From: Verrucomicrobiota bacterium
GTDB lineage: Bacteria > Verrucomicrobiota > Verrucomicrobiia > Chthoniobacterales > UBA10450
Length of the DNA: 50,457 nucleotides
Assembly (NCBI GenBank): GCA_003218945.1
Contig: QHPE01000162.1
Coordinates: 4,622 to 55,078, forward strand
Direction: 5' to 3'
This document shows, one piece after another, positions 1 to 9,803 of this stretch (position 1 is the first letter of the stretch; each line of letters starts with the position of its first letter). The notes beneath the pieces are model-generated. The model saw only the letters and a program-made list of their open reading frames with translations. It was not told where the DNA came from and did not search any database. Made by a program: the position numbers and the translations under genes.

Positions 1-1
1 G

Positions 2-592
2 ATCCACGTGTCGGACTTAAGCTGGACCCGCAAAATCAATCATCCCAGCGAGATGTTTAAGAAAGGCGACGAGGTCGAAGCGGTCGTTATCGACATCGAC
101 AAAGTCAACCAGCGAATCAGTCTTGGGATTAAACAACTGAGCGAAGATCCATGGAAGACGATCGATGAGAAATACAAGATCGGCGATTTGGTGAATGGCA
201 AAGTAACCAAGCTGGCCAGCTTCGGCGCGTTCGTGCAATTGCAGGACGACATCGATGGCCTCGTGCATATCTCCCAGTTGAGTGAGGATCATGTCGCCAA
301 GGTTAAGGACGTCCTTAAAGTGGGCCAGGAAGTCGAAGCGCGTGTCATTAAGGTGGACAAGGTCGAGCGCCGCATCGGGCTATCCATCAAAGCAGCAAAT
401 TATTCCGAAGAACAACTCCGCAAGGAAGTCGAGTCGTTCGACACGCTACGTCCCGGCGAAGACATGGTTGGCTTGGAAAAAGCTTTCGCCGCTGCGGAAC
501 AGGAAGAATATCGCCCCGGCGAATCCAAACGTGCCACAAACGAATCGGGCGAACCAAGCGACGAAGCGAAGAAGGAATCAAAGAAGAAATAA
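2..592 (+). CDS. rpsA: 30S ribosomal protein S1, C-terminal part (5' truncated by window)
   Basis: Repeated S1 RNA-binding motifs (GDLVNGKVTKLASFGAFVQLQDDIDGLVHISQLS; VGQEVEARVIKVDKVERRIGLSIK); frame open to the window start. Confidence 0.93.
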   Translation: MHVSDLSWTRKINHPSEMFKKGDEVEAVVIDIDKVNQRISLGIKQLSEDPWKTIDEKYKIGDLVNGKVTKLASFGAFVQLQDDIDGLVHISQLSEDHVAKVKDVLKVGQEVEARVIKVDKVERRIGLSIKAANYSEEQLRKEVESFDTLRPGEDMVGLEKAFAAAEQEEYRPGESKRATNESGEPSDEAKKESKKK

Positions 593-923
593 TTCCAGCT
601 TTTACGTCGCTGTTTAGCGGTACGCGGACAATGCGCGTTCCGTACTGCTCTAGGGTCTTGGGTCAGGACGATCGTTTATTTAATTCAATGCTCGCGCTCG
701 GTCTCGGGCTGTTTCGCTATTCATTGTGGCAGCAGGATAGGCAGCGCTGAATGACCCACGAGCTTTTCCCGGTAGCCAACAGTCATAGTAATACTTGGCG
801 CAGCAGAGACCTCTTTTACACGTACGTGCGCGCAAAGGCGCAAGTCCAGGCGATCCCACAAAAGAGAGTTCCCTTCTGCTTTGCCTCGACGCCACAGCGG
901 CAGACGGTTATAACCCGGAGTTG

Positions 924-1262
924 ATGCGAGTTGTTTTTGCCCTTCGCCAGCGGCTGCTAACTTTAATCGCTTTCGCAGCGGTGGTCCTTTTGCTGGCTGC
1001 GTGCGGGAATTCCGGCATCGTCGGCAAATGGCGAATGTCGGGGATTGAGAATCAAACGATCTGGGAATTTTCGAGCAACGGCTCGGTGCAAGTCGGAGAT
1101 ATTCCCGGCAGATACAAGTTTGGCGATCAGGACCGTATCAAAATTGAAACGCCATTCTCCACCGCAGTTTATCTGGTGAAAATTTCCAGTGATCAGCTTG
1201 TGCTCCAAGAGCCTGGTGGTTCGAAGCTGGAGTTTACGAGAATAAAAGAAGCGCAGCAGTAA
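924..1262 (+). CDS. Putative small lipoprotein
   Basis: MRVVFALRQRLLTLIAFAAVVLLLAACGNSG signal peptide with lipobox LLAAC; internal start at 924 preferred over 795. Confidence 0.65.
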   Translation: MRVVFALRQRLLTLIAFAAVVLLLAACGNSGIVGKWRMSGIENQTIWEFSSNGSVQVGDIPGRYKFGDQDRIKIETPFSTAVYLVKISSDQLVLQEPGGSKLEFTRIKEAQQ

Positions 1263-1314
1263 TGGCGGATCGGCGCGGTGCCGACTGGACGCCCCACTGC
1301 GGCGTCACGACGAC

Positions 1315-2689
1315 TCAGAACTCGGCGCTGCCGGGCGTGCGCGCGAACGGAATGACATCGCGAATATTCGGGACCCCGGTGATGAACATCAGCATTCGTT
1401 CGAAGCCAAGGCCGAAGCCGGAATGCGGAACTGTGCCGTAGCGACGCAAATCGAGATACCATTTGTAATCGGCGGGATCCATGTTGTGACGCCGCATGTT
1501 GTCCTCCAACATTTGCAGTCGTTCTTCACGCTGGCTGCCGCCGACGATTTCGCCAATGCCGGGCACGAGCAAATCCATTGCGGCCACGGTTTTCCCATCA
1601 TCGTTCGACCGCATATAAAACGGTTTGATCTCCTTGGGGAAATTGAAAACCGTGACTGGGCACTTGAAATGTTTCTCAGTGAGCCAGCGCTCGTGCTCCG
1701 ATTGCAGATCTAAGCCGTAATCGATCGGGAACTCGAATTTTTCGCCGCTCTTTTTCAAAAGTTCCACTGCATGGCTATACGTGATGCGCTGAAACGGGCG
1801 GTGAAGCACGGAATCGAGTCGCGGAAGCAGTTCCTTATCCACGAATTTTCCAAACAATTCCATCTCTTCCAAGCAATGCTTACTTCACGAACTCTTCGGC
1901 GAGATCCATGTTGCCGGTGAGATCGCAAAACGCCATCTCCGGCTCGATCATCCAGAATTCACTGGCGTGTCGCGAAGTGTTTGAGTTCTCTGCGCGGAAC
2001 GTCGGACCAAAGGTGTAAACCTTGGTAAGCGCACAGGCGAATGCTTCTGCTTCGAGTTGTCCACTGACGGTGAGATAGGTTTGCCGCGCGAAAAAGTCCT
2101 GCGCGTAATCGACATCGCCGTTCTTTGTCGGCGGGTTTTTTACATCGATCGTGGAAACGCGAAACAATTCGCCCGCGCCTTCGCAATCGCTTCCCGTAAT
2201 GATCGGCGTGTGGACATAAATGAAACCGCGGTCTTGAAAAAACTGATGAACCGCGAACGCCAGCCGGCTGCGTACACGAAACACGCAACCGAAAAGATTT
2301 GAGCGCGGACGCAGATGCGCGATTTCACGGAGGAATTCAGGTGTGTGTCCCTTTTTCTGAAGCGGATAAGTTTCATCCGCGCCGCCGACGATCTCGATGT
2401 TGTGCGCGACCAGTTCCCATTTTTGGCCTTTGCCCTGAGACGGCATCAGCGCGCCGGTCACGACAATCGAAGCGCCTGTGCTGAGCCGTTGAATGTCTGC
2501 GTAGTTCTGCAGTGTGTCGCTCTTTGCGATGACTTGAAGATTGCGCAGCGACGAGCCGTCGTTCAGCTCGATGAAGGAGAAATCCTTAGAATCCCGGCGC
2601 GTGCGCACCCATCCTACAAGGCGAATCTTATCCATCGGCACAGTGCTCTGTAGTGCATGGTTAATCGGAGTTATAGAAAGTTGGCTCAT
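1315..2689 (-). pseudogene. asnS: Asparaginyl-tRNA synthetase, frame-disrupted at about 1873-1880
   Basis: Two minus ORFs (1880..2704 and 1315..1872) give the N- and C-terminal parts of one class II AsnRS ([23 protein letters not shown] // [21 protein letters not shown]...[33 protein letters not shown]). Confidence 0.88.
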
Positions 2690-2837
2690 GCTAAAGGAAC
2701 GCAATTTGAACGCTCAATGTTCCACGCTGAACGTTCAATACTCAACTGGAGTACGTTTGCTCTACAACGATCGAGGGCTGAACATGGCGCCTACGCCATA
2801 GCGTTGGACATACTCTGCGGAATTCGCCGACCGACAA

Positions 2838-3887
2838 CTACCCTTCGGTCGTGCGCACTACCACTTCGACGCGACGATTGGGGCTTTGTTCCTCGATTGA
2901 GCCGTTCGCCGAGGCTCGAAATTTCGTTGCGCCGAATCCCTTCGCTTGAATTTGTGCCGGATTGATTCCCATCGCTTCGACCAGGTAGCGCTTGACGCTG
3001 TCGGCCCGGCGCTGGCTCAGACCCAGATTGTATTCAAATGTGCCGAATGAGTCGGTGTAGCCTTCCACCGAAAATGTCGCTTTTGGGTTGCGCTGGATAA
3101 GCGTGCCCAATTTTTGCAGTTGAACGATCGCGCTGCTCTGTAGCACGTCGCTGTCATACTCGAACAGCTGATCATCCGGCAGACGCAATTTTGTTCCTGA
3201 CCCAAGCGGACCTTTTTGGGCCAGCAACTGGTCGAGATCGCTGAATCCCGGGGCGTGCCCTTTGTTCGGGCCGGCGCTGTCTGCGGGCAGCTTGCTTGTG
3301 AAAGTATTTGGCCGTTTGATCGCCGTGCTCGTAGCCAACTCTGTTCCGCTGAGAGCGGGCTGCGGACGGCCCGAGACCGAGCTGTTGTTTAGCAATGATT
3401 GTTCATGCACTGCGTTTGGATCGTTGGAAAGCGTTTGCGCCGTGGAACGCTCAATCTCGTTCAGGACAGAATTAACGTCCGGCTGGTCCACCTTTGGTTG
3501 TTCGGGCAAAACGTCCCGCATATCGTCCGGCAACGCCGTACTCGCCTGAACTTCCTGCAACAACTTGTCGAACGACTTCTTCTCGTCCGGCAACTGCACA
3601 TCCGTGTTATCGGGATTCGGTTTCGCCGCCGGATTGATTTGATCGGCGCTGCTCTTCTCCAGGTTTGAATCCAAGACGCGCTTTACTTTGAATGTCGGCG
3701 TTTGCTCGGTTGGGGTGAACACCGCATCCGCAGACGCGAAACGCGTCCGGTAAAAGTAAGTGCACAACCCGAAATGTATGAGCAGCGAAATAATTAATCC
3801 GAGCCAAAGCCAGTTGCGCTCTTTGCTGCCGGTAAGCAGACCTTCGGTCGCGAAGTGGTCGAGATCATCAAAATCGGAAACCCTCAT
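2838..3887 (-). CDS. OmpA-family protein with N-terminal TM segment
   Basis: C-terminal OmpA motif (FSVEGYTDSFGTFEYNLGLSQRRADSVKRYLVEAMGINPAQIQAKGFGATKFRASANGSIEEQSPNRRVEVVV); one N-terminal TM helix. Confidence 0.85.
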   Translation of the reverse strand: MRVSDFDDLDHFATEGLLTGSKERNWLWLGLIISLLIHFGLCTYFYRTRFASADAVFTPTEQTPTFKVKRVLDSNLEKSSADQINPAAKPNPDNTDVQLPDEKKSFDKLLQEVQASTALPDDMRDVLPEQPKVDQPDVNSVLNEIERSTAQTLSNDPNAVHEQSLLNNSSVSGRPQPALSGTELATSTAIKRPNTFTSKLPADSAGPNKGHAPGFSDLDQLLAQKGPLGSGTKLRLPDDQLFEYDSDVLQSSAIVQLQKLGTLIQRNPKATFSVEGYTDSFGTFEYNLGLSQRRADSVKRYLVEAMGINPAQIQAKGFGATKFRASANGSIEEQSPNRRVEVVVRTTEG

Positions 3888-3942
3888 CGGCTCTGAAAAG
3901 TATCACACTTCGATTTGGAAGATAGCCAGCTTGGTTGCAACC

Positions 3943-4701
3943 CTATCTTCCTCCTCCGCCGCGTGTTCGTTCGATAAAAGCGCGTGCAGCACGACGTATT
4001 TCTTCCGCAACCCGCGCCTCAGGGGACACAAACTTTGGGGTGAACCAGGGAAACAACCCGATCAAATCGTGCGTGACAAGAATTTGTCCATCGCAATTCT
4101 CGCCCGAGCCGATCCCAATTGTCGGGATACCGATCGCATTAGTGATCTGCTTCGCGACGTCGGCGATAACAATTTCCAACACCACCGAGAATGCGCCAGC
4201 TTTTTCTACTGTACGGGCGTCGACCAGCAACGAGTCGATCTCCGCTTGCGTGCGGCCCTTGATCCTGTAGCCGCCTTGTTCTCGCACCGTTTGCGGCAGC
4301 ATACCGATGTGCGCCATAAACGGTATTCCCGCCTGGGTGATCGCCTCGATCTGCGCGGCACGATTCACGCCGCCTTCGAGCTTCACCGCCTGCGCGCCGG
4401 CAGCGACAAATCTCCTGGCGGTCTCCACAGCTTGTACCGGCGTTTCGTAAGTGCGGATCGGCATGTCTGCGACAAGAAGCGCCCGCTTCACTCCCCGCGC
4501 GGCCGCCCGGGTGTGATGCAACATTTCGTCTAACGTCACAGCGGTCGTATCCTGATAACCCAATACGACCATGCCCACCGAGTCGCCCACGAGAATGATG
4601 TTGATACCGCTCTCATCCAGCAGACGCGCCGTCGGATAATCGTAAGCCGTCAGCGCGGTAATCTTCTCGCCGCGCTGCTTCATTTGGCGGAAATCTTCCA
4701 T
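3943..4701 (-). CDS. panB: 3-methyl-2-oxobutanoate hydroxymethyltransferase
   Basis: ITALTAYDYPTARLLDESGINIILVGDSVGMVVLGYQDT; MAHIGMLPQ; PTIGIGSGENCDGQILVTHDLIGLF. Confidence 0.95.
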   Translation of the reverse strand: MEDFRQMKQRGEKITALTAYDYPTARLLDESGINIILVGDSVGMVVLGYQDTTAVTLDEMLHHTRAAARGVKRALLVADMPIRTYETPVQAVETARRFVAAGAQAVKLEGGVNRAAQIEAITQAGIPFMAHIGMLPQTVREQGGYRIKGRTQAEIDSLLVDARTVEKAGAFSVVLEIVIADVAKQITNAIGIPTIGIGSGENCDGQILVTHDLIGLFPWFTPKFVSPEARVAEEIRRAARAFIERTRGGGGR

Positions 4702-4732
4702 TGCGGGTTCGTCGGAAGATCAGCCGTCGATT

Positions 4733-4781
4733 GGAGAACGCAAGCTTGCTCTCCTACTGTAGCGGCAGGCGTGTCGCCTGC
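4733..4781. repeat. Paired REP-like hairpins (REPIN-like) between panB and folK
   Basis: GGAGAACGCAAGCTTGCTCTCC followed by TGTAGCG-GCAGGCG-TGT-CGCCTGC (7-bp perfect stem). Confidence 0.7.
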
Positions 4782-4827
4782 GAATGACCGACGATGCAAC
4801 CGGCACGGCCGCCACAAAAGCAGTCGC

Positions 4828-5328
4828 TTACCATTCGTCCGCGACCCGAACGACCTCAACAGATTCGTCGAGTTCCTCAAGCAGCTTACGTATCGTCTTC
4901 TTCATGCCGGGCAAAACCAAATCCGGCCGAATATCCACCAAGGGTCGCAATACAAATTTTCTTGAGTCGATCCGCGGATGCGGCAGTTGCAATCGTCCAA
5001 TATCGATCGCTTGATCGCCGCAGTAGAGCAGGTCGATGTCAATAATTCGCGAAACGTTCTTTGGATGCTCCCGTTTGCGGCCCAATCCTTCTTCGATCCG
5101 AATGAGCTGCTCGAGCAAGCTTGCGGGATCACCCTGATATTCGAATTCAACCACCGCATTTAAGAATTTTCCGGCTCCAGCTTCGCAATCCACGGGTTCG
5201 GTCTCGTACACTAGCGAAGAAACAATTGGGGGACTCACGTTTGAGAGCTGGAGAATTGCCTCCCGCGCGGCGTGCAAATTACCAAGCCGATCACCGAGAT
5301 TCGATCCAAGCGCGACTGCGGTTCTCAT
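4828..5328 (-). CDS. folK: 2-amino-4-hydroxy-6-hydroxymethyldihydropteridine diphosphokinase
   Basis: VALGSNLGDR; VYETEPVD; FLNAVVEF; RIIDIDLLYCGD; LPHPRIDSRKFVLRPLVDI. Confidence 0.94.
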   Translation of the reverse strand: MRTAVALGSNLGDRLGNLHAAREAILQLSNVSPPIVSSLVYETEPVDCEAGAGKFLNAVVEFEYQGDPASLLEQLIRIEEGLGRKREHPKNVSRIIDIDLLYCGDQAIDIGRLQLPHPRIDSRKFVLRPLVDIRPDLVLPGMKKTIRKLLEELDESVEVVRVADEW

Positions 5329-5393
5329 GGTAGCGCATGCGTCCTCGCTTGCGTTCCGAGTCTCGCAACCCAGAGGGTCGTGCTACTATAGTC
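5329..5393. repeat. REPIN-like inverted REP pair between folK and dapB
   Basis: GGTAGCGCATGCGTCCTCGCTTGCG ... CGCAACCCAGAGGGTCGTGCTACTATA (GTAGC heads facing outward in inverted orientation). Confidence 0.6.
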
Positions 5394-6075
5394 CCAGCAC
5401 ATCCTGCATCGAGTAGAGTCCTGGCGGTTTATGCACGATCCACTTCGCCGCCCGCAATGCTCCTCGCGCGAAGATTTCGCGACTTACCGCGCGATGCGTC
5501 AACTCCAGGCGCTCTGCCGGACCGCTGAAAATCACGCTGTGTTCACCGACAATGTCGCCTTCGCGAATTGATTGAATCGGTATTTTGCTTTCGCTTTTCC
5601 GTCCTGCTTCCAAAATCTCAGCGAGCGTTTTGGCTGTCCCGCTGGGCGCATCTTTTTTCATCTTGTGATGCGTTTCGACAATCTCAGCGCCGAAGTCCGG
5701 GCCGAGGAGTTCGGTACCTTTGCGCGCCAGCCAAAACAACACATTCACTCCGACGCTGAAATTCGATGCGAACACGACCGGCACCGAGCGAGCGGTTTCT
5801 TTAATTATCGTGCGTTGTTCCCTAGAATGACCCGTCGTTCCGATGACGAGCGATTTGCCGTGGGCGAGCGCTGCCCGGCAAATTTCGTCTGTCGCGTCGG
5901 CATGACTGAAGTCGATTGCCACATCACAATTTTTCATCCCCGGCTCGATTGGATCGCCCAGATCGCAGCGTGCGGCGATTTGAATGTCCCGATCGGTGTC
6001 CGCCAGCTCGAGCACAGTTTTTCCCATGCGTCCCGCCGCGCCGACGAGCAGTACGCGCACAGGCGAATTCTTCAT
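5386..6075 (-). CDS. dapB: 4-hydroxy-tetrahydrodipicolinate reductase
   Basis: VRVLLVGAAGRMGKTV; AIDFSHADAT; VIGTTGH; FASNFSVGVNVLFWL; IVETHHKMKKDAPSGTA. Confidence 0.95.
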   Translation of the reverse strand: MKNSPVRVLLVGAAGRMGKTVLELADTDRDIQIAARCDLGDPIEPGMKNCDVAIDFSHADATDEICRAALAHGKSLVIGTTGHSREQRTIIKETARSVPVVFASNFSVGVNVLFWLARKGTELLGPDFGAEIVETHHKMKKDAPSGTAKTLAEILEAGRKSESKIPIQSIREGDIVGEHSVIFSGPAERLELTHRAVSREIFARGALRAAKWIVHKPPGLYSMQDVLGL

Positions 6076-6091
6076 GGTGGCGAGCAGCGAG

Positions 6092-6952
6092 TTATCGCTT
6101 CGATTCAAAGTCTTCCAGGTGGTTCGCTTCGCTCATTTCGACCAATGGCAAACGAACCTCCGGCGACATCGCGCCGCGCCAGCCGAGCGCTGTCTTGACC
6201 GGAACCGGGTTGGGCTCAATGAACAAATCTTTGAACAAGGGTAGAAATTTCCGGTGCAATCTTTCCGCCGCCTTCAAATCGCCCGCTCCGCACGTGCGCA
6301 CGAGCGCGCACACTTCGGACGGGAATAAATTTGAAGCGACGCTTACGACGCCCGCGGCGCCTACGGCCATAAACGGCAGCGTGAGCGAATCGTCCCCGCT
6401 CAAAATTGTAAACGCTTCCGGTAAGCGCCGACGCAGCTCGCCAACCCGCTCGACGCTGCCGCTCGCTTCTTTGATGGAGACGATGTTGCGACATTCTTTG
6501 GCCAAACGCTCGACGGTCTCCGGCAGGATATCCACGCTGCAACGGCCCGGGATGTTGTAGAGCATAATCGGCAGCGATGTGCCGTCGGCGATCGCTTTGA
6601 AATGCCGGAATAATCCTTCCTGGCTCGGCTTGTTATAATATGGCGCAACGAGCAACGCGGCGTCGACCCCGAGTTTCTCACCGGTTCTAGTCTCCGCGAT
6701 GGCGTGATGCGTTGAGTTCGAACCTGTCCCCGCGAGCACGAGACAACGTTTGTTCGCTCTTGCGACTGCCAATCGGATGACTTGTGCTCGTTCGTCGCCA
6801 GACAACGTTGGTGATTCGCCGGTCGTGCCGACCGCCACGACCCCGGTGATCCCCGCGTTAATTTGTGCTTCGATGAGTTCTTCAAAAGCAGAAACGTCAA
6901 TGCTGCTATCGCGAAATGGCGTGACCAATGCCGTGAACGTGCCGCGGAACAT
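6092..6952 (-). CDS. dapA: 4-hydroxy-tetrahydrodipicolinate synthase
   Basis: GTFTALVTPF; GTTGESPTLS; YYNKPSQEGLFRHF; LYNIPGRC; KEASGSVERV; LSGDDSLTLP. Confidence 0.95.
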   Translation of the reverse strand: MFRGTFTALVTPFRDSSIDVSAFEELIEAQINAGITGVVAVGTTGESPTLSGDERAQVIRLAVARANKRCLVLAGTGSNSTHHAIAETRTGEKLGVDAALLVAPYYNKPSQEGLFRHFKAIADGTSLPIMLYNIPGRCSVDILPETVERLAKECRNIVSIKEASGSVERVGELRRRLPEAFTILSGDDSLTLPFMAVGAAGVVSVASNLFPSEVCALVRTCGAGDLKAAERLHRKFLPLFKDLFIEPNPVPVKTALGWRGAMSPEVRLPLVEMSEANHLEDFESKR

Positions 6953-6957
6953 ATTTT

Positions 6958-7045
6958 TAGGCCACAGGTCTACACAGACAACGCACGGATGAGAGAGGAG
7001 CCAGGTTCAAAATCCGTGAATATCCGCGTTCATCCGTGGCTAAAT
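6958..7045. repeat. Imperfect inverted repeat built from a degenerate CCACAGATGAACAC-type about 10-11 nt iteration
   Basis: Left GGCCACAGGTCTACACAGACAACGCACGGATG; right AAATCCGTGAATATCCGCGTTCATCCGTGGCT, lying between dapF and dapA. Confidence 0.6.
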
Positions 7046-7849
7046 TCAAATCTCGATCGTCCCTTCGAAAACAAACTGAGCCGGCCCAGTGAGGGTGACG
7101 TTACAAAACCTTCCGGCAACCGTTTCAAAGCCAACCTGCAATTCGTCACCGCCGCGGGGGAGAACGGTGATCGGCCCGTGACAACCTTCAGTGGCACCGA
7201 AGATCAGCGCGCTTGCGACTATTCCTGTGCCGCAGGCGAGCGTTTCGTCTTCCACGCCGCGTTCGTACGTGCGGATGGCGATTTTCTTGGCGCCGCGTTT
7301 CTCCATGAAGTTCACGTTCGTGCCGCTGGGCGAAAAGATTTTGTGATAACGAACCGCTGCACCCTCGTGGCGCACGTCCACATCCTCGATGTTCACCACC
7401 GGAATGACGACATGCGGCACTCCGCTGTTGATGAAGTGAACGGTCTTGTTTTCACCCGCGATGCCTAGTTCGAGGTGGAGTCGCAGATCCGCGGGCTCGG
7501 TCATCCCCAGTGTTACCGAATCGCCCTTCAATTCCGCGGAAATCAGGCCGGCTTGCGTTTCGAACGAAATTTTTTCCTTGGCTGCAGCGACCTTGTTCGC
7601 GAAGCGCGCGAAGCAACGCGCGCCGTTGCCACACATCTCCGCTTCTCCGCCATCGGCATTGAAGTAACGCATCCGAAAATCGGCGCGGTTGCCTGGCTTT
7701 TCCAGCAACAGGATCCCGTCGGCGCCGATACCGCGATGCCGATCGCACAGTTGCGCGATTTGGCTGCGATCCAGCCGAACGTCTCCCATCCTGTTGTCGA
7801 TAAGGATGAAATCGTTTCCGGCGCCATTCATTTTCGTGAAGCGCGGCAT
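7046..7849 (-). CDS. dapF: Diaminopimelate epimerase
   Basis: MPRFTKMNGAGNDFILIDNR; MRYFNADGGEAEMCGNGARCFARF; NSGVPHVVI; GTNVNFME; YERGVEDETLACGTGIVASAL. Confidence 0.95.
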   Translation of the reverse strand: MPRFTKMNGAGNDFILIDNRMGDVRLDRSQIAQLCDRHRGIGADGILLLEKPGNRADFRMRYFNADGGEAEMCGNGARCFARFANKVAAAKEKISFETQAGLISAELKGDSVTLGMTEPADLRLHLELGIAGENKTVHFINSGVPHVVIPVVNIEDVDVRHEGAAVRYHKIFSPSGTNVNFMEKRGAKKIAIRTYERGVEDETLACGTGIVASALIFGATEGCHGPITVLPRGGDELQVGFETVAGRFCNVTLTGPAQFVFEGTIEI

Positions 7850-7899
7850 GATAGTGATTGTAGCGACAGCTACGCCGGTTGTCATGTCGAGCGAAGTCA

Positions 7900-8075
7900 C
7901 CCGCCGCCAGATCACCGCGCCTATCATCCTGAGCGGAGCAGAGCGAAGGCGAAGGATCCCGCAGCATTGCCGTCTGGGTAGCGCCACGGGGATTGAAAGG
8001 CTGGCCTCGCCCCGAAAGCTTTCGGGGCTGCGTTGCAGCCTCGACTTCGCTCGGAATGACAGGAGAGCGTTGCCA
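7900..8075. repeat. Composite intergenic repeat related to the copy at about 21.54-21.71 kb
   Basis: ATCCTGAGCGGAGC...GATTGAAAGGCTGGCCTCGCCCCGAAAGCTTTCGGGGCTGCGTTGCAGCCTCGACTTCGCTCGGAATGACA; the reverse complement matches 21542.. (TGTCATTCTGAGCGAAGCGAAGCTGCAACGCAGC...GCGAGGCCAGGCTTTCAATC). Confidence 0.7.
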
Positions 8076-8104
8076 GATAGCGTTTTGCTGTTTACTTATC
8101 CGCC

Positions 8105-8854
8105 GTGAAAAAATTCGGCGTGTGGACTGTGATTGCGTTTCTTTGCCTCGCGCCGCAGCTCTCATCCGCGGAAGATTACGACGGCCTTGTTCTTGAGCAG
8201 GTCAAGCAGATGCCAACGGGCGGTCATTACTCTGTTTCGCATTTCGCAAAGATTCGGCTGCAATCGTCGGCACATTTTGAGTCTGGGAAATTCTTCATCA
8301 TCCCTTCCGGACCGAGTTTCTGTTCGGGCGCGACCTATCTGGTGTTTATCCGAACCATTGAGGCTTTACGCGAACGCGGTCAGCTTCGTCTCGACTACAG
8401 CACCCTCGAGCGGCTGATCATTCGGGACCAGCGCGACGGCGAAGGCGTGTGGGGCCGATGGAACGCTAACGGACCTGGCACCGCGCGTTTATTTCACGAG
8501 CTGGCGCTGGGCCAAAACTTCGACAATATCGATCAGGCCAAGCCTGGCGATTTCATGAAAATTTTCTGGTCGCGCGCGGTCGGACGCAACGAGCACGGAC
8601 ATTCCACGATTTTTCTGGGAATCGAAAATAGGCCAGACGGCCAATACGTTCGTTACTGGTCGAGCAATGTTCCGTCCGGTTATGGTGAGAAATGTGTGCC
8701 GCGAAGCAAAATCGCCTACGCAATTTTCTCGCGTCTCGAAACGCCGGCCAATCTGACGCGAATCAACAACGCTCCTTTCGTCGATACGTATTTGGCCTCT
8801 CTCCTTAGAAGTCGCTCCAGCATTTCAGAGGCTGGCGCGAAGTGCGGGCTGTAG
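8105..8854 (+). CDS. Secreted protein, possibly NlpC/P60- or CHAP-like amidase fold
   Basis: Signal peptide MKKFGVWTVIAFLCLAPQLSSA; FCSGATYLVF cysteine followed by PGDFMKIFW...GHSTIFLGIE histidine motif. Confidence 0.6.
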   Translation: MKKFGVWTVIAFLCLAPQLSSAEDYDGLVLEQVKQMPTGGHYSVSHFAKIRLQSSAHFESGKFFIIPSGPSFCSGATYLVFIRTIEALRERGQLRLDYSTLERLIIRDQRDGEGVWGRWNANGPGTARLFHELALGQNFDNIDQAKPGDFMKIFWSRAVGRNEHGHSTIFLGIENRPDGQYVRYWSSNVPSGYGEKCVPRSKIAYAIFSRLETPANLTRINNAPFVDTYLASLLRSRSSISEAGAKCGL

Positions 8855-9000
8855 GACCGCCAGAATCTGTTCCGTCGAGACTGCCAGGCGTTGTCCGGAA
8901 AGCCGCGCAGCAGCGGCCGCTGCTTCTTAACACGCTGCGTGATAGGTATGGCGGCGAAATCAGGCTTGCCTTCGAGATTGGCAGTCGTTAGAACCGCGCC

Positions 9001-9564
9001 ATGCTAATCGAAACCGTAAAACGTCATTGGTGGGTTCCGGTCTTAAGGGGTATTGCTGCAATTATCTTCGGTGTGATCGCATTTACACATCCTGTCATGG
9101 CTGCCGCGACACTCGTGCTGTTTTTTGGTGCCTGGGTGCTAATCGACGGAATTTTTCGCGTCATCGGCTCTGTCGGGCATCGTGCTTCCGACCCGGATTG
9201 GGGCTGGCAGCTCGTCATCGGAATTCTCGGAATCATCATCGGGTTGCTTACGTTTCACGCGCCCGGCGTTACGGCTCTGGCGCTGGTGATTTACATCGCG
9301 GCATGGGCGCTCATGATTGGTGTGACGGAAATTGCGCTGGCAATCAAGATGCGCCGTGAAATTAAAGGCGAATGGTTACTCATTCTTATGGGTTTGGCTT
9401 CAATCGTTTTCGCGGCTCTCCTATTGTGGAACCCGGTCGCAGGAGCAGCGGCGCTGATCTGGATCATCGCGTGGTACGCGGTGATAATCGGCGTGCTGGC
9501 CATTATTTTTGGCTTGCGCTTGCGGAGCTTGCCGATGCTAACGCACCCCGTGATCGGCAGCTAA
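9001..9564 (+). CDS. HdeD/DUF308 family membrane protein
   Basis: Six TM helices with HdeD-like pattern (RGIAAIIFGVIAFTHPVMAAATLVLFFGAWVLIDGIFRVIGSV). Confidence 0.85.
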   Translation: MLIETVKRHWWVPVLRGIAAIIFGVIAFTHPVMAAATLVLFFGAWVLIDGIFRVIGSVGHRASDPDWGWQLVIGILGIIIGLLTFHAPGVTALALVIYIAAWALMIGVTEIALAIKMRREIKGEWLLILMGLASIVFAALLLWNPVAGAAALIWIIAWYAVIIGVLAIIFGLRLRSLPMLTHPVIGS

Positions 9565-9803
9565 CCGCTCGCGATTCTGTGCTATCCAGGCGGATCGCCG
9601 GGTTTGTCCCATCATTGAAGTAGCTCGCCCGGCCAGCGCTTTTTTTCGCGACGAACTGCCTGGCGTTTGGTTTATTGAAGAAAAATGCGGCCTGGAGCGA
9701 TTAATTGGCCGATTACCATACGGCGCTGGAATATGATTGTTCCGATCTCACGCCTCGAATTCGCGACGGCGAGCTGGGAGACCGTTTTTGCAAGAACCAC
9801 TTT

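Noticed and set aside
3760-4533. 257-aa plus ORF overlapping panB and the OmpA gene
   Set aside because: Shadow ORF opposite well-supported genes.
7861-7895. TTGTAGCGACAGCTACGCCGGTTGTCATGTCG upstream of dapF as another REP
   Set aside because: Shares the GTAGCG head but the stem is weak; not confident enough to include in the family.
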